From Henningerozyma blattae CBS 6284 (lineage: Eukaryota; Ascomycota; Saccharomycetes; Saccharomycetales; Saccharomycetaceae), in NCBI RefSeq assembly GCF_000315915.1, contig NC_020186.1:434001-498000 (forward strand): a DNA stretch of 64,000 nucleotides, in the 5' to 3' direction. Position numbers and translations under genes: made by a program. This document shows positions 29,205 to 38,954 of the stretch, piece after piece. The notes under the pieces are model-generated. The model was not told where the DNA came from. It saw only the letters and a list, made by a program, of their open reading frames with translations, and did no database searches. Each line of letters opens with the position of its first letter. Positions within the stretch are counted from its first letter, which is position 1.

Positions 29205-32200
29205 TCACATCAGAGACAGTCTGCTGCTGACCTCTTGGGGTGCTTCTCCGTCACGCAGTTTACCTTCACGTTCTGCCACAAATTTAGTGTATATAGATTG
29301 TAGCTTGGCTAATTCGTGTTGTGAGATACTGGGTTTTGTGTCATGTAATGCTTTAGTCAGGCATTCTGGAGTCACTTTAACCGTATGCGGATTAAGGGTG
29401 GCGGGACTCTGGGTGCTGGAATTAGCACTGGCATTCTTATAGATGTAGCCATCTCCTTTATTGTCGTTGATAATGAAATATTCTTCGTCTTCAATTCGAT
29501 GACTATTTTCTTCTACAGTGGTTCCCTTATTGGGCACATTTTCCGATTCTAAAGAGCGGTGGACAGCTTTCAAATACGCATTATAACATAATCCTTGTAA
29601 ATCAGCACCAGTGTAATTTTCTGTCTTTTGGGCAATATCATTCAAATTTACATTTTCATCGATAATGATTTTATTTGGCAGATTTGTATTCACGCTTGTA
29701 ATGGTTTGCAAAATTTCTTCTCTTTCTTGATGATTAGGCATATCACATATAATACTTTTATCCAGTCTGCCTGGTCTTAGCAATGCAGGGTCAATTAAAT
29801 CCGGTCTACTTGTGGCAGCCAAAACGTACACACCATCTAACCCTTCAGCACCATCCATTTGTGTCAATAATTGATTTACAATACGATCAGTGACACCCGT
29901 AGAATCATGTCCTCTTTTGGGTGCAATGGACTCAAATTCATCGAAAAACAATATACATGGCTGGATACTCATTGCCTTATCAAATAATTCTCGTATATTT
30001 TGCTCACTAGCACCGATATATTTATTTAATATTTCAGGTCCCTTGATAGTGATAAAATTTAATCCACATTGTTCAGCAATGGCATTGGCAAGTAATGTCT
30101 TACCACAACCAGGATATCCATATAATAGGATACCAGACCTTAACCGTAATGGACAATTCTTGAAAATTGGTTCGTATTTGTTAGGCCATTCTAATGTTTC
30201 TAGTAATACTCGCTTTGTATTTTGTAACGCTCCAATATCAGTCCATTTGACCCCTGTATTTTTAGTTAATTTGATACCTTCTAGTGACATAGGCTTGAAT
30301 TCTTTAATACATGAAGAGATTAATTCATCTTCGTTATCATGTAATTTGTCGGGAAATTGACTTTGTAAATATAATTGTTCAATTAAATGTTTGATGTCTA
30401 GAGGTGAATAACCTTCAATTTCTAATGCTATATTGTGATATGAGTCATCATTATTAATTATAGGCGTTTGAGCATTGAAATATTTCAATAATTTTTCTCT
30501 ACCGTTGACATTTGGTGGCATTAACTTCCAATTCTCAACAATAAAATGTTTAGTGAAAAATAAACTATTTAACGATTCTTGATCAATTGCTGAAAATATT
30601 ACTCGAACACAATTAATATCAGATTTGAATAATTCATTCATTTTGTCAATAAAATATAATGTAATTTTCGAACTTACAGATTCTCCCTGTTGTAATAGGA
30701 TTTGCTGTTGAGGATCATCTGATTTGTTATTGGGGAATAAGATGTTAGCTTCATCTAATATTAAGATACATGGTTGATAAAATTTTAAAATATCAATCCA
30801 ATTATCGATCAATTTTTTCATTCTTTCAAAACTTGTAGTCTCATGGATATTTTTGCAATCAACATACTTGGTAAAATATCCATAGCTTACTTGTAATTGC
30901 ATGGCAAGTTCTTTTAACATAGTTGTCTTACCTAGATAGGAAGTTCCCTCTATAATTACACCGGGAGATGGTAAAAATGGGAATGTAATATAGTCCAATA
31001 TTTCATTATCAATTTCATTTAATTTTAAATACTTGTCATGACAAGCAACAATTTCATCATATTTAGCGGATACGCCTAATTGACGATCCAAATTAATGTT
31101 TTCTTTGATAATATAGTTTAATTTATCTTTGTTATTAAGTTGCAAAAATGGAATATGTTTACCATTTTTACTAGATACAATCCGAATATATACATTTTCC
31201 ATGGATAAATATTGACCATCAGTTAAAACATTATAATGAGAATTATCTATTTTACCCTTTAATAAATCTTCATCGATTAATTGTAATTCAGCGTTTTTGT
31301 CATTTGTACATTGTTGGATTATAATTTTACATTCAGTGACGTTTTCTTGATTATTTGCAACTATAAATTCAATATTGATCTTACAGCCGTTATTTGGTTC
31401 CATACCTATGGAGTTCCAAATATTTTCAGATAGTAATATCTGTCCCGTCGGTACACTATCGTTGCATCTAATTTCAATGGCAATTCTTTTGTTTGACATG
31501 TCACTACACTCACTTGGGACTGATGGTTTCTCCTTAAGGCTAAGTTCAAAATTTATTATTGACACATATGCTAATGGTGATTTAAAATGTTTAGAATTAA
31601 TAAACCCTACGAAAATTGAATTATTAGATGTATCAATCTTTTCCATTTTCCACAATGACCTATAAATTTCTAAGGGAAACAAATTGTTAGAGAGTTCATT
31701 GTTTTGAGAAGAAATATTTTTTGGTCTTCTTAGTTTATTTTCTTTTGGTTCCACAATTATTAAAGTATTATTAAATATTCTTGCACTCTGAAGGCTTTCT
31801 GGAACTATCTTATTAATTTTAAATCGGCAGATCATATTATTAATATGACATAAAAGTATTTCGTCCCTAGCAATAACTCGTGTTTGTTGTAAGATTTCAT
31901 CTTGTAAATAAATTGTATTACTTTCAATTAATTCCCAATCATCGCTTGCTAATGGGATGATATGTACCTCGTCTGCAATTGACGATTTGTCATAATTAAT
32001 AACTTCTAAAGAAACTGTTGAGCCGTGTGCAATGTTATGTGCTTGTGCTAATATTGGATTTATTGAAATAGTTTGTGAGCCATTAAATAAGGGTAGAGAC
32101 TCATATCCATTCCAGCCAGCATGCAACAATGAGGTTTTGCTATCAAAAATAGTTATACCAAATTCATGAATGGGTATATCAGTAGAATCTAAAATCTGAA

Positions 32201-32300
32201 TGATAGAGTTTGGTAAAGATATGAAATTTCCATGTATATCATTTGAATAGTTTATAGTAATGTGGTTAAACTTTAAATTTTTTGTATTATCTTCTGGCAT
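29205..32300 (-). CDS. PEX1: PEX1, peroxisomal AAA ATPase
   Basis: 1,031 residues, against 1,043 in S. cerevisiae. The N-terminal domain (about residues 1-190) is of the double-psi-barrel type found in Pex1. D1 has a weak Walker A (GTSYLGKT, about residue 450) and Walker B ILILDEA. D2 is canonical: GYPGCGKT near residue 730, ILFFDEFESIAPKRG, and the arginine-finger region PALLRPGRLD. With Pex6 it forms the hexameric motor that extracts ubiquitinated Pex5 from the peroxisomal membrane. A degenerate D1 with an intact D2 is normal for Pex1. The gene is divergent from APS2 over 324 bp. In S. cerevisiae PEX1 (YKL197C) and APS2 (YJR058C) lie in sister blocks. Confidence 0.95.
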   Translation of the reverse strand: MPEDNTKNLKFNHITINYSNDIHGNFISLPNSIIQILDSTDIPIHEFGITIFDSKTSLLHAGWNGYESLPLFNGSQTISINPILAQAHNIAHGSTVSLEVINYDKSSIADEVHIIPLASDDWELIESNTIYLQDEILQQTRVIARDEILLCHINNMICRFKINKIVPESLQSARIFNNTLIIVEPKENKLRRPKNISSQNNELSNNLFPLEIYRSLWKMEKIDTSNNSIFVGFINSKHFKSPLAYVSIINFELSLKEKPSVPSECSDMSNKRIAIEIRCNDSVPTGQILLSENIWNSIGMEPNNGCKINIEFIVANNQENVTECKIIIQQCTNDKNAELQLIDEDLLKGKIDNSHYNVLTDGQYLSMENVYIRIVSSKNGKHIPFLQLNNKDKLNYIIKENINLDRQLGVSAKYDEIVACHDKYLKLNEIDNEILDYITFPFLPSPGVIIEGTSYLGKTTMLKELAMQLQVSYGYFTKYVDCKNIHETTSFERMKKLIDNWIDILKFYQPCILILDEANILFPNNKSDDPQQQILLQQGESVSSKITLYFIDKMNELFKSDINCVRVIFSAIDQESLNSLFFTKHFIVENWKLMPPNVNGREKLLKYFNAQTPIINNDDSYHNIALEIEGYSPLDIKHLIEQLYLQSQFPDKLHDNEDELISSCIKEFKPMSLEGIKLTKNTGVKWTDIGALQNTKRVLLETLEWPNKYEPIFKNCPLRLRSGILLYGYPGCGKTLLANAIAEQCGLNFITIKGPEILNKYIGASEQNIRELFDKAMSIQPCILFFDEFESIAPKRGHDSTGVTDRIVNQLLTQMDGAEGLDGVYVLAATSRPDLIDPALLRPGRLDKSIICDMPNHQEREEILQTITSVNTNLPNKIIIDENVNLNDIAQKTENYTGADLQGLCYNAYLKAVHRSLESENVPNKGTTVEENSHRIEDEEYFIINDNKGDGYIYKNASANSSTQSPATLNPHTVKVTPECLTKALHDTKPSISQHELAKLQSIYTKFVAEREGKLRDGEAPQEVSSRLSLM

Positions 32301-32624
32301 TAAGGGATTTGTAAATCCTTTACTAATTTTTTTTCTTTTTAATACTTTAATAATATAATAGTCAAATTGGAAAGAATATTATAACAAATTAATATTTTAC
32401 TCACTATCTTTCTATTAAAAATAGTACCCCATTTATTTCTTAATTTTTTTATCTTATTATTGCATTTTTCATTTTGCCGATCTCATTACGAATTTGACGC
32501 CAAAATCAAAAAAATGCTAGTCTATGTATACTATAAGAGTGATTAAAAGAAGATTGAATAACTATTTACGTGTAGCAGAAGAAATAAATAAAGCATCACT
32601 AAACTTTTCTTAATATTATTATCC
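32301..32624. promoter_or_regulatory. PEX1-APS2 divergent promoter
   Basis: 324 bp shared upstream region, AT-rich, with poly-T near the PEX1 start. No specific activator site is recognised. Confidence 0.4.
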
Positions 32625-33071
32625 ATGGCTATTCAATTTATATTGTGTTTCAATAAACAAGGTGTTCTAAGAATCGTACGATGGTATGAGAAGATTGTTT
32701 CAGCTGAATACAAAAAGACTGAAGATCTAATAGCACAAATATATAGGTTAATATCATCAAGGGATCATAAACATCAAAGTAATTTTGTTGAGTTATCAGC
32801 CGCTACAAAACTTGTTTATAAGAGATATGCTGGATTATATTTTGTCATGGGTGTAGATAAGAATGATGAGGAAGCAATTTATTTAGCCAATATTCATTTA
32901 TTTGTGGAAACATTAGATTCATTTTTTGGTAATGTATGTGAATTAGATATTGTTTTCAATTTCTACAAGGTTTATATGGTACTCGATGAGATGTTTTTAG
33001 GTGGTGAGATTCAAGAGGTATCAAAAGAAATATTGTTAGAAAGAATTAGCGTTTTAGATAGATTAGAATGA
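32625..33071 (+). CDS. APS2: APS2, AP-2 adaptor sigma subunit
   Basis: A complete 148-residue small sigma chain; S. cerevisiae Aps2 has 147. Family signatures are AIQFILCFNKQGVLRIVRWY at the N-terminus, KRYAGLYFVMGVD in the middle and NVCELDIVFNFYKVYMVLDEMFLGGE near the end. It is part of the clathrin AP-2 complex that binds cargo at the plasma membrane. The FCELDIVFNF-type segment and the GGEIQE ending favour AP-2 sigma over the AP-1 chain Aps1. The name also fits the position of YJR058C beside PTK2 and YJR056C. CDC8, its S. cerevisiae neighbour, is absent here. Confidence 0.94.
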   Translation: MAIQFILCFNKQGVLRIVRWYEKIVSAEYKKTEDLIAQIYRLISSRDHKHQSNFVELSAATKLVYKRYAGLYFVMGVDKNDEEAIYLANIHLFVETLDSFFGNVCELDIVFNFYKVYMVLDEMFLGGEIQEVSKEILLERISVLDRLE

Positions 33072-33781
33072 GCTTTGAATAAAATTTCTATAATCAAGAA
33101 GCAAAATTATACAAAATCGTGGTATTATAGATACGCTAGTTGCATGTGATGATCAAGATAAAAAGAAGATATATCATAACTTTCAAAAAATTAGAAAGGT
33201 TTTGTTTGTTTCTCCTGATATTTTAATTGAAAATTATGAGCGGGAAGGAATTTTTATTTTTTATTATCTTTACCATATTTTCTTACCAAAAAAAATCAAC
33301 CTTTTTAGAAACTCCAATCATTGACTCGACAGTTCATCTCATTTAACGGTTTTTTCTTTTTCTTTTTTCTTTTTCTTTTACTTTTTTTTTTTTCTTTCTA
33401 CAATTTGTTGTTATTATTAATGTGTGTCTTTATAATTGTTATTTTCCGTTTTAATATACTTCAATACACTTTTTTTTTATTTATGACAAAATCTCAGCTT
33501 GTTCTTGCTGCTTTTCTCAATAATAATTTATATTTTCTGTCAAATACATATTTCTTCGATATATTATGCTTTTATGGATGAGGTATTTTAATATCAATAA
33601 ATAATATTTAAAATAGAAGGATAGTGTCTGGGAACTGTAGTTCTCTCTCTTTGCAATTATTTATAATATTATTTAGCAATATTTAGATATAATATATACT
33701 TGAATAGAATATGAATGTGTGACACAACCAGGGCTCACAACCTCAATGGTAAAAAATTTCAAAAAAATAAAATATGAAATG
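33072..33781. other. APS2 3' flank up to tRNA-Glu
   Basis: 710 bp, T-rich, with a long poly-pyrimidine stretch near 33,350-33,400. A frame of 86 codons at 33321-33581 is mostly Phe/Leu from T runs and is not credible. No gene is seen. Confidence 0.4.
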
Positions 33782-33853
33782 CTCCGATACGGGGAGTCGA
33801 ACCCCGGTCTCCACGGTGAAAGCGTGATGTGATAGCCGTTACACTATATCGGA
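33782..33853 (-). tRNA. tE(UUC): tRNA-Glu (anticodon UUC)
   Basis: 72 nt, no intron. The acceptor stem TCCGATA pairs with TATCGGA, with discriminator G. The anticodon loop contains TTC at 33820-33818 (minus strand), and the T arm is GGGGTTCGACTCCCC. It appears identical or nearly so to the S. cerevisiae tE(UUC) sequence. The internal A and B box promoter elements are intact. No flanking Ty-type long terminal repeat is visible. Confidence 0.97.
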
Positions 33854-34514
33854 ATAGTAATTATGAAAGGATATTAACTATATATCTGAATATTTCAAGT
33901 TGGAGTGATAAATGCGTTATCTTGTTGTTTATTTAAATTTTATTTTTTTTTTGCTCTATCTCCGTTTTATTTTAATGTCTTGTTTACAGGTTGCCTTCAT
34001 TGTTGTGTATTTAGATCTAATCTTATCAAGTTCTAGTTAAATCTAGCTAAAAGGTAATTCTACTTTTTTTACCAATCTAGGAAATCAATAACTAAACTTT
34101 TATTTAAGTTGTTAGTCCAACTTCGTATAGATTTCTATCGTTTAAATAGCTTAATTTACTTCCTCATAGCCATTATTCGTTAGATACAAGTTCATCACGT
34201 GATAATAATTTTTTTTAAATCATTTGTTTCTTTTTGTACATTTTTAGCGATTTCTAATCAACAATTATTTGACTTTTTTTAGAAGTTTTCCTATATTTCC
34301 CACGATTTAGGAAACGGCTGTCGCGGGTTCAGAAAAATAAAGAGGTTGGCTTTAAAAAAAAAGATTGACAACAGAGAATTTTACTAATCTATATTTTTGT
34401 GATAACTTTTTTAATCAAAATTTTATTTAAAAAAGCGAAAAGGTTTTATACGTGAAACGTATACATATCCTTTGGTTCATTATAATTACTTTTTTAGTTG
34501 TTTCTATGAATTAA
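33854..34514. other. Interval between tRNA-Glu and the YJR056C-like gene
   Basis: 661 bp, AT-rich, with poly-T runs. It carries the palindrome ATCACGTGAT, listed separately. It should hold the promoter of the downstream gene. No reading frame is seen. Confidence 0.4.
34194..34203. promoter_or_regulatory. E-box palindrome ATCACGTGAT (Cbf1-type)
   Basis: A perfect 10-bp palindrome around CACGTG, matching the RTCACRTG site bound by Cbf1, 312 bp upstream of the YJR056C-like ATG. It could act as a promoter element. No CDEIII-like CCGAA element follows the AT-rich DNA, so it is not read as a centromere. Confidence 0.35.
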
Positions 34515-35261
34515 ATGGAACGTCTAAACTCTATTGAATCAAGCTTACCACCAGAACAGCCCCCAACAAAGCAAGCTATCCGTAGACTTGAAAGTGATTT
34601 ATCTCAAGAATTTAAAATTGCAGCGAATGCAGTGACCAAGTTATATAGAATTGCGAATGAAAGAAACTCATTGTTAAAACACTCTGGATATATTGACTGT
34701 ATCGATGATTTGACCAAATATTTACAAGATAATGAGGATAATGTGAGTATACATGATATTAAATTATGGTTATTGAAACAACGTAATGAAATACTTTCTG
34801 AAAATGGTACTAATGCCAATAGTACTTCAAATTCCAATACAATTTTGAACAACAATACCAATAATAGCGCTAATAATAGTTCTGGATATAATTTTAATTT
34901 CAAGAATTCTTCTACTGGCTCCAACATAGAACGTGAAAAGACAACAAATCATCACAATTCTGTTCAATCTCCAAAGTTTATTCTATCGATGCCACCATTA
35001 AGTGTAGAACACACGGGTGCTATTCCAAATAATATCAAATCTAAGAAACGTTGGAATAGAAGACCTACAAGAATAGATAATGAACAATTTACCAACACAA
35101 ACACCAATCTGCCATCAACAATTGTCTCTACAGAATCACACAATAATCATGTTCCATCTACCAATAACAATAACAATGATACTGAAGACGATGACACTCT
35201 ACACATTAATAAGAGAACTAAATATTATTCCGAAGACAAGTCTAGAAAAGATCCCTCTTAA
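34515..35261 (+). CDS. YJR056C-like nuclear protein of unknown function
   Basis: 248 residues; the S. cerevisiae counterpart YJR056C has about 236. The first 100 residues are conserved and mostly helical (KQAIRRLESDLSQEFKIAANAVTKLYRIANERNSLLKHSGY, positions about 34569-34691, then SIHDIKLWLLKQRNEIL). The rest is Asn/Ser-rich and ends with a basic segment. I believe this N-terminal region belongs to the family that includes human C16orf72/HAPSTR1, a stress-response factor, but that link is from memory and unverified. Position between APS2 and the SUR7/GAL80 block agrees with YJR056C. Biochemical function cannot be read from the sequence. Confidence 0.8.
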   Translation: MERLNSIESSLPPEQPPTKQAIRRLESDLSQEFKIAANAVTKLYRIANERNSLLKHSGYIDCIDDLTKYLQDNEDNVSIHDIKLWLLKQRNEILSENGTNANSTSNSNTILNNNTNNSANNSSGYNFNFKNSSTGSNIEREKTTNHHNSVQSPKFILSMPPLSVEHTGAIPNNIKSKKRWNRRPTRIDNEQFTNTNTNLPSTIVSTESHNNHVPSTNNNNNDTEDDDTLHINKRTKYYSEDKSRKDPS

Positions 35262-36701
35262 GATTAATCACCTCGTGAATTTAGCTATAAACACAAATGT
35301 ATGCAGTACTAAAAATAGTGGTTTGTTAGTGAGATACTTATTCTATTTTCAATAATCATAATAATAAAAAATACAACCATGCATGTAGATAGAATCTACA
35401 TCTTTGCTATATCCATGGTAGTCAGACAATGATAAACAACTACTTTGCAATATATCATAGATCTGAAGGAAAAGATGACACTCAGTACTATACAATAAAT
35501 GTTACTTGGAAAACCACCAGAACCCTACAGAAATGTATTACCTTACCATATAGTCCCCTCTACCACAGAAGAACCGTCAGAAATGAATTTTTTTTTTACT
35601 GAATACTATATGTTATCCAATCGTTAATGGAATTTCTTTTTCCTGCTATTTAATACGTTATTCCTAATTCTGCTAAATTTTTCAATTTAATCCAATTTGG
35701 GATCCCATTTTTTATTTTTTTTCACCCGCTATCCACATTTAGTCGGCCAATTTTTTCTATCCCTATAAGAATCCGTGAAGGGAAAATAGTCTCTGATACA
35801 GGTAATAGTTTAAGATGAGTTACTATAATGGTGGATTCGGTACGTACCCGAAGGGAACTAAAGAAGTAGGCTATAAGTTGACTACAAATAGGTTGACAAG
35901 AGACTCTATGATGACGTTTTTGATATATCGTCCCACCCCTCAGACTTGTCTAGGTCTATTTGCAAATAAATATTGACTGCCAAAACTAATAAACAAACAA
36001 GGTATAGTAAGCAGCTCGAGTCTACATTTGGTGAAATAATGGATTTATTCTCTGATCCTATTACCTAATGCATTTGCGCGATGCTGTTAATAGAGCATCA
36101 GTTACCAATTAGAATGCCTTTTTAAACGTTGTCCAAATACTTGGCACAGCCCCTTCTGTGACCTTTGCCCAAACTAACTACATTAACATTCATGGTAGTA
36201 TAATAATCATTTGGGAATATAACATTTGCAATCTGTCTTTATTTTTTTCATTTTATTCTGTGAAGGCCAAGGGATAAACGAAAAGGATAATTTTTCATGT
36301 CAAGCTTTTTAAAGCCTGTTTCAGGGGAAGTTGTGGTAAGAATTGCACTGTTTCTCTCTGAGTTTATACCTTATTAAGTGTTGATGACCAATCGAAAACA
36401 AATAGGCTATGTTGTTACATATTTATACCTTTACCAAAAACAAAAATTATTCAATTATTACTCCGCTTACGAAGGGGGAAAGGGAGATTAGACGTAATGC
36501 ATTAAACTGGCATCAATGCAGTAATGTTTTTATTCTATTTTTAAATTAAGGTCTAGTATATATATGTATACATGTGTGTTTGTGTATGTTAGTAAAAAAA
36601 ATTTTTTCATTTCTAAGACCCAGTACTATCTGCATAATCTTGTTAATTTTGATTATATAGTAAATTTTTAACCAACTTTTTTTTAACCAGGACCAAACAA
36701 G
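35262..36701. other. 1.4-kb interval between the YJR056C-like gene and SUR7
   Basis: It holds the SUR7 promoter. The only frame of note is 35815-35976 (53 codons, opening MSYYNGGFGTYP), listed separately. It also contains a pyrimidine-rich tract near 35,710-35,730. HIT1 (YJR055W) of the sister block is absent. Confidence 0.4.
35815..35976 (+). CDS. Possible small ORF, 53 residues
   Basis: ATG at 35815 to TGA at 35974-35976. The start is rich in Gly and Tyr (MSYYNGGFGTYPKG). I recognise no family. A GTACGT hexamer near 35,838 could in principle be a 5' splice site, but no perfect TACTAAC follows. It may be a chance frame. Confidence 0.15.
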   Translation: MSYYNGGFGTYPKGTKEVGYKLTTNRLTRDSMMTFLIYRPTPQTCLGLFANKY

Positions 36702-37835
36702 ATGTTTAGTAAGTTCAAACGAGTCCCCGCTGCAACTCCACCCCCTAAAAGAACCACTCCTTTCCAGAGTTTTATTCAACTTTTAACTTTCATATTCATG
36801 TGTGGTAACTCCACCATGTTAACCATTATAATTATATCTGGTGCTGTTGAAAATAGAGCCATTGAAAGATTATTTTGGTTGAAATCCGATACTAGTGGTA
36901 TTCCCAATGCACCTGATGTAACTAAATGGACATTTTGGGGGATTAAATCCGTAGGAAGTAATGATTCTAATTCATTATTTTATGGATCTAATATGGGACC
37001 TGCATATCCTATTTCACCAGTAGACAATTTCCATACCAGAGATAATATCCCACATGGATGTATAAAACATCGGAATGCAATTTATTACATGTCCAGATGC
37101 TCGTTTGCATTTTTTTGGATCTCTTTGTCCTTCATGGGGATTGGTAACTTAATCTATGTGATGACGTTATGCTCTTACCAATTTGCCAAAGTGAATTTTT
37201 TATTAATCACCACTGGGTTTGTCTTTAACATTTGTGCTGCATGTGTTGGTTCAGCTGCTGCTGTGATTGCTGATCGTGCCTTCCATGGTGCTAATCGTAA
37301 ATCTGAAGTCGGTGCAGCTATGTTTGGTTTGACATGGGCCAGTGCATTATTGGCCATTTTCATCATGATTAGTGTCACTTGGCAATTCTTCCATGCAAGA
37401 TCCAAATACAAGCATAAAAAGAATAGTAGATATACTCCAATCACATCAACTCCAGAACCAAGTAGATACTCTACAATCAACTCCTCTTTGAATTCTGAAA
37501 AAAATAACAAGAATTATTATAATTCAAGAAACACAACTCCAGCTCGCCATGGTAGTTCTACTGTTCAAACCCCATCAAGCTATACACCATCTTTCTTTTC
37601 TTCCAACAACTCATCACCACCAGCATATTCCGAGAAAAAGGGACAAACCAAAGTTAGTGTCTATAGCATGCGAGACTCCACCTCTGTTTTGGATCAACCA
37701 ATCTCATATAATATTAGCCCTACTACTCCATCACAATCGTTACAAGCCAATCGACATGGATTCAAAGGGATGAAGTTTTTCAAGATGAGAAGAAACCATC
37801 ATAGCATGAGCGATGATGATTACAATGACATTTAA
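36702..37835 (+). CDS. SUR7: SUR7, eisosome-associated plasma-membrane protein
   Basis: 377 residues, against 302 in S. cerevisiae. Four transmembrane helices are predicted at about 26-50, 132-157, 164-190 and 206-230, with a long cytosolic Ser/Thr/Pro-rich tail. The claudin-like extracellular loop has TKWTFWG and PAYPISPVDNFHT, as in Sur7. The tail ends KGMKFFKMRRNHHS, matching the Sur7 C-terminal pattern. Sur7 marks the membrane compartment of Can1 (eisosomes). GAL80 downstream matches YML052W-YML051W, which favours SUR7 over FMP45 or YNL194C. The tail is longer than in S. cerevisiae. Confidence 0.9.
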   Translation: MFSKFKRVPAATPPPKRTTPFQSFIQLLTFIFMCGNSTMLTIIIISGAVENRAIERLFWLKSDTSGIPNAPDVTKWTFWGIKSVGSNDSNSLFYGSNMGPAYPISPVDNFHTRDNIPHGCIKHRNAIYYMSRCSFAFFWISLSFMGIGNLIYVMTLCSYQFAKVNFLLITTGFVFNICAACVGSAAAVIADRAFHGANRKSEVGAAMFGLTWASALLAIFIMISVTWQFFHARSKYKHKKNSRYTPITSTPEPSRYSTINSSLNSEKNNKNYYNSRNTTPARHGSSTVQTPSSYTPSFFSSNNSSPPAYSEKKGQTKVSVYSMRDSTSVLDQPISYNISPTTPSQSLQANRHGFKGMKFFKMRRNHHSMSDDDYNDI

Positions 37836-38314
37836 ATCTACGCCTAAAAAAAGAATTACGCTGAAGACAAACTCAAGTATAAATTTCCTATACTACTATT
37901 ATTATTATTTCTTTTCCCCCCCCTTAATTATTGCTTATTTCTTTTCAATACTTCTGATGATACCCATATATTAAAGATTGCCCAGGAACTATATTACACA
38001 ATACTATTCTACACAATATTATACTACACTAGATCACAAGATCCATACAGATCGTAGTTCCAGCGACTGGAGAATGGCTAGAACGGCGAGCATAATTATA
38101 TACATTTTCATATAGAGTCCTGTAGTTCGACAGACATCACCGTATATAGAATCTGTAGAACTATACAATTAACGTCCAAACTTTATAAATACTTGACACT
38201 AGCATATATATATGCCTTTCATCTATAATAAAGTCTTTGTTAATAGACATACAATATAGTCAAATCTGTGTATAGGTTGTTTCTGGGGTCCAATCTGATC
38301 TGGTAGCGCCGCTT

Positions 38315-38331
38315 CGGATCCCAGACGCCCG
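38315..38331. promoter_or_regulatory. Gal4-type site 1 (CGG-N11-CCG) upstream of GAL80
   Basis: CGGATCCCAGACGCCCG: half-sites spaced by exactly 11 bp, 624 bp upstream of the GAL80 start. The core differs from the best Gal4 consensus, so it may be a weak site. Confidence 0.5.
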
Positions 38332-38388
38332 ATCTTATACAGGCACGTGCTGCCCAGAAGTACCCCACAGATAGGCTCGCAAGGACGA

Positions 38389-38405
38389 CGGCTACCCAGT
38401 ATCCG
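38389..38405. promoter_or_regulatory. Gal4-type site 2 (CGG-N11-CCG) upstream of GAL80
   Basis: CGGCTACCCAGTATCCG: 11-bp spacing. Its last two bases overlap the first bases of site 3, so the two sites could not both be filled freely. Confidence 0.5.
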
Positions 38406-38420
38406 GAGCACTGCTGTCCG
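38404..38420. promoter_or_regulatory. Gal4-type site 3 (CGG-N11-CCG) upstream of GAL80
   Basis: CGGAGCACTGCTGTCCG: it shares CGGAG and ACTG with the strong Gal4 consensus CGGAGGACTGTCCTCCG and is the best of the three. It lies 535 bp upstream of the GAL80 ATG. In S. cerevisiae GAL80 is itself galactose-induced through a Gal4 site. Confidence 0.7.
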
Positions 38421-38776
38421 ACATTCTCAGAAATGGAAGACAGTGGGCCGTTAGTGGTATCAAAAGAAATTACCCAATGAATAAATATTGATTTATTGAC
38501 TTAAAATATTGAAACAATTTATTTCCCAATGAATAGGATTTAACATATTCCATAATAGTATTTCCTAATGTATTATCAAATGGACAAGGACAATGGTATG
38601 GACATTTACTGAGGAGAGAGAGAGAGCCTTCAAGCCGATGATGCAATTGTCGAAATCGTTTCAAAACAGACGTCGTTGAGATCTGATCATTGCTGTAATT
38701 ATATCCAACTATTATTAATTAATATTTCTCCTCGAGAGAACGGCTTACTAAATGTACAGTACACCGCAACGCCATA

Positions 38777-38798
38777 ATATATATATATATATATATAT
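38777..38798. repeat. AT dinucleotide repeat in the GAL80 promoter
   Basis: Eleven AT units, about 160 bp upstream of the GAL80 start. It could act as a TATA-like region; mostly it is a microsatellite. Confidence 0.8.
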
Positions 38799-38954
38799 GT
38801 AATGTAACCTGACATACGTAAGCCGTGCGTCTTGCTAAATCAAATGCTATTGACGGTCTTTATATTCCTAATATACTAATAATATTCCAAGCATCCAAAA
38901 AATAAAACAAAAAAAAGATAACAATTAATCATATTTTTATACAGTTCCCCCCCA

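Larger units (their letters stand above)
37836..38954. promoter_or_regulatory. SUR7-GAL80 intergenic region, GAL80 promoter
   Basis: 1.1 kb. A block of clearly higher GC at about 38,285-38,455 holds three CGG-N11-CCG sites. Between that block and GAL80 the DNA is AT-rich, with an AT dinucleotide run at 38777-38798. Short minus-strand frames at 38223-38411 and 38470-38664 look like chance frames. Confidence 0.6.

Noticed and set aside
33321..33581. 86-codon Phe/Leu-rich frame
   Set aside because: Produced by poly-T and TTTC runs; no conserved pattern.
34194..34300. Possible point centromere: ATCACGTG followed by AT-rich DNA
   Set aside because: No CDEIII element with the CCGAA core follows within about 120 bp, and synteny does not suggest a centromere here.
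36581..36700. GTATGT at about 36,581 with a pyrimidine-rich AG before the SUR7 ATG as a 5' UTR intron
   Set aside because: No TACTAAC branch site lies between them on the plus strand.
38223..38664. Minus-strand frames of 62 and 64 codons in the GAL80 promoter
   Set aside because: Short, no recognisable protein features, and one overlaps the Gal4-type sites.
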